From: Streptosporangiaceae bacterium
GTDB taxonomy: Bacteria; Actinomycetota; Actinomycetes; Streptosporangiales; Streptosporangiaceae
Direction of reading: 5' to 3'
Assembly (NCBI GenBank): GCA_019245115.1
Contig: JAFARZ010000095.1
Location: 1-63,547, forward strand
Length of the DNA: 63,547 bases
The notes under the pieces were generated by a model. It did not search any database and was not told the origin of the DNA. It saw only the letters and a list, made by a program, of their open reading frames with translations. Shown here one piece after another: positions 62,688 to 63,547 of the stretch. Made by a program: the position numbers and the translations under genes. Numbering within the stretch: position 1 is the stretch's first letter; every line of letters begins with the position of its first letter.

Positions 62688-63026
62688 CTATGGTCCGGGA
62701 GTGGCTTCTGGCTCTCTCCGGATGGTGATCATCTGGTCGGCGCCCATCAGGGCGAGTGTCCTTGCTATGGCTGGCTGGGGGCGGAGCAGCGTTAGGCCGC
62801 CGCCGCGTTCGTTCAAGGTCCTGGCGGCGAGCACCATGATCCGGGTTGACATGGAGTCCATGAAGCTGAGACCGGACATGTCGAGGGTCAGGTTCCGGGT
62901 CCCGGCGGAGAGCTGGGCGGTGATGAGGTCGCTCAGTTGCGCGGCGGTGGACAGGTCAGCCTCGCCGGACAAGACGATAACCGGCCCGGACTGCCCGGCC
63001 GTTACCGAGGCACGCAGCGTGCTCAC
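62688..63026 (-). CDS. STAS-domain anti-sigma factor antagonist
   Basis: About 112 residues from GTG 63026, with GGAG 8 nt upstream; a longer frame starts at 63092. The STAS fold is clear: PVIVLSGEADLSTAAQLSDL, then LTLDMSGLSFMDSMSTRIMV, where the Ser in MDSMST is the expected phosphorylation site. Such proteins bind an anti-sigma kinase and free a stress sigma factor. It is divergent from a MEDS-domain gene at the right end, a partner often found near STAS genes in actinomycetes. Confidence 0.88.
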   Translation of the reverse strand: MSTLRASVTAGQSGPVIVLSGEADLSTAAQLSDLITAQLSAGTRNLTLDMSGLSFMDSMSTRIMVLAARTLNERGGGLTLLRPQPAIARTLALMGADQMITIRREPEATPGP

Positions 63027-63168
63027 CAAAGGACTCCGATCGGGCTCCGCACGTACTGTTTTTCTGCCGCACATGGCAGTGAGCAGAAGCATAGGGCCAT
63101 ACCAGGGCTTCGCGCAGTACCAGCCGGTATGCTCCTACGGGAGTGATTCTGTACTGGATGGAGTAGTC

Positions 63169-63547
63169 GTGGACGCTCCGGCTGGAGTTCGCGGGCTCGG
63201 TACCGGGGATCATGTTGTCCAGTTCTACCGCGACGACGAGGAACTGGCCGGGCAGGTCGGCGGCTACCTGGCGGAGGGTATCCGGGACGGCGGGGTGGCT
63301 GTTGTTATCGCCACGCCAGGGCACCGGCTGGCGTTCGAGGACCGGATGGCGGATGCGGGCGTTGAGGTGGCAGCCGCCGCGGCCCGGGGTGAGTACGTGA
63401 CCCTGGATGCCGGGGAGACCCTCGCCCGGCTTGTTGCCGGGGGCAGGGTCGATCCTGGTTGTTTCGAGCTGGTGATCAGCGGCCTGATCGGGGAAGTGGC
63501 TGGTACCGGGCGGCCGGTGCGGGCTTACGGTGAGCTGGTGGCCTTGC
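63169..63547 (+). CDS. MEDS-domain sensor protein, 3' end outside window
   Basis: From GTG 63169 (GGAG 7 nt upstream) the open frame runs off the right edge. The visible 126 residues (GTGDHVVQFYRDDEELAGQV, then GYLAEGIRDGGVAVVIATPG) match the MEDS (DcmR-type sensory) domain, which adopts a RecA/KaiC-like fold and is often joined to histidine kinase ATPase domains or found near STAS genes. It is divergent from the STAS gene by about 140 bp. The C-terminal domain is unseen, so its output is unknown. Confidence 0.82.
   Translation, partial: MDAPAGVRGLGTGDHVVQFYRDDEELAGQVGGYLAEGIRDGGVAVVIATPGHRLAFEDRMADAGVEVAAAAARGEYVTLDAGETLARLVAGGRVDPGCFELVISGLIGEVAGTGRPVRAYGELVAL

Overview
The window is high-GC DNA with the gene style of a filamentous actinomycete (Streptomyces/Streptosporangiales type). 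It has GTG and TTG starts, ATGA-coupled operons, AfsR-like SARP and XRE-TPR regulators, NB-ARC/TPR proteins, DUF4913, a MEDS/STAS pair and a GH5-CBM13 cellulase. The genus cannot be fixed from sequence alone.

The central feature is an integrative element of about 47.4 kb, between two copies of a 45-bp direct repeat (3597-3641 and 51011-51055). The repeat is the 3' half of tRNA-Ala(GGC). The tRNA is complete at the right end, next to an excisionase-like gene and an intact tyrosine integrase. A truncated integrase of the same type lies 52 bp before the left repeat, so elements have probably accreted in tandem at this tRNA. Only part of a conjugation module is visible: a TraG/VirD4-like coupling ATPase, a transglycosylase-NlpC/P60 enzyme and a DUF4913 gene. 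No relaxase or large membrane channel proteins were found.

Layout, left to right. (1) 1-1678: thioredoxin reductase-like gene (cut by the window edge) and a truncated DHA2-type MFS exporter. (2) 1220-3544: an AbiE-like nucleotidyltransferase/regulator pair wedged between the exporter stump and the integrase stump. (3) 3597-21771: a signalling and conflict island. It holds a radical SAM/SPASM enzyme coupled to a Cys-rich Tat lipoprotein; a four-gene operon (lipoprotein, unknown, TPR-CHAT protease, TIR plus ubiquitin-like tail); two co-directional NB-ARC/TPR genes with XRE and nucleotide-cyclase heads, divergent from that operon; and a third NB-ARC gene coupled to a small membrane protein. (4) 22508-28399: transfer-gene remnant and a UvrD-like helicase. 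(5) 28522-34641: AfsR-like SARP-NB-ARC-TPR regulator, a small secreted protein and two sulfotransferases. (6) 34781-42221: transposase relic, a HerA/VirB4-like ATPase with three unknown proteins, and a membrane protein resembling a degenerate transfer ATPase. (7) 42523-51084: two XRE-TPR regulators, a truncated DEAD-like helicase, excisionase, integrase, attachment site and tRNA.

Right of the element lie a chimeric integrase pseudogene followed by what may be a 3' fragment of the RNase P RNA gene, a trypsin-like protease, an ISAs1-family insertion sequence, two diverged copies of one gene-end remnant, a PadR-controlled membrane/lipoprotein operon, a secreted GH5 cellulase with a ricin-type lectin domain, an unknown gene, an oxidoreductase stump, and a STAS gene divergent from a MEDS gene that leaves the window.

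The best candidate for an undescribed system is 6707-18714: a lipoprotein/CHAT/TIR-ubiquitin-like operon facing two STAND regulators across an intergenic region with a nested dyad. It looks like a membrane-linked sensing and cell-death or antiphage system. That function is inference from domain content.
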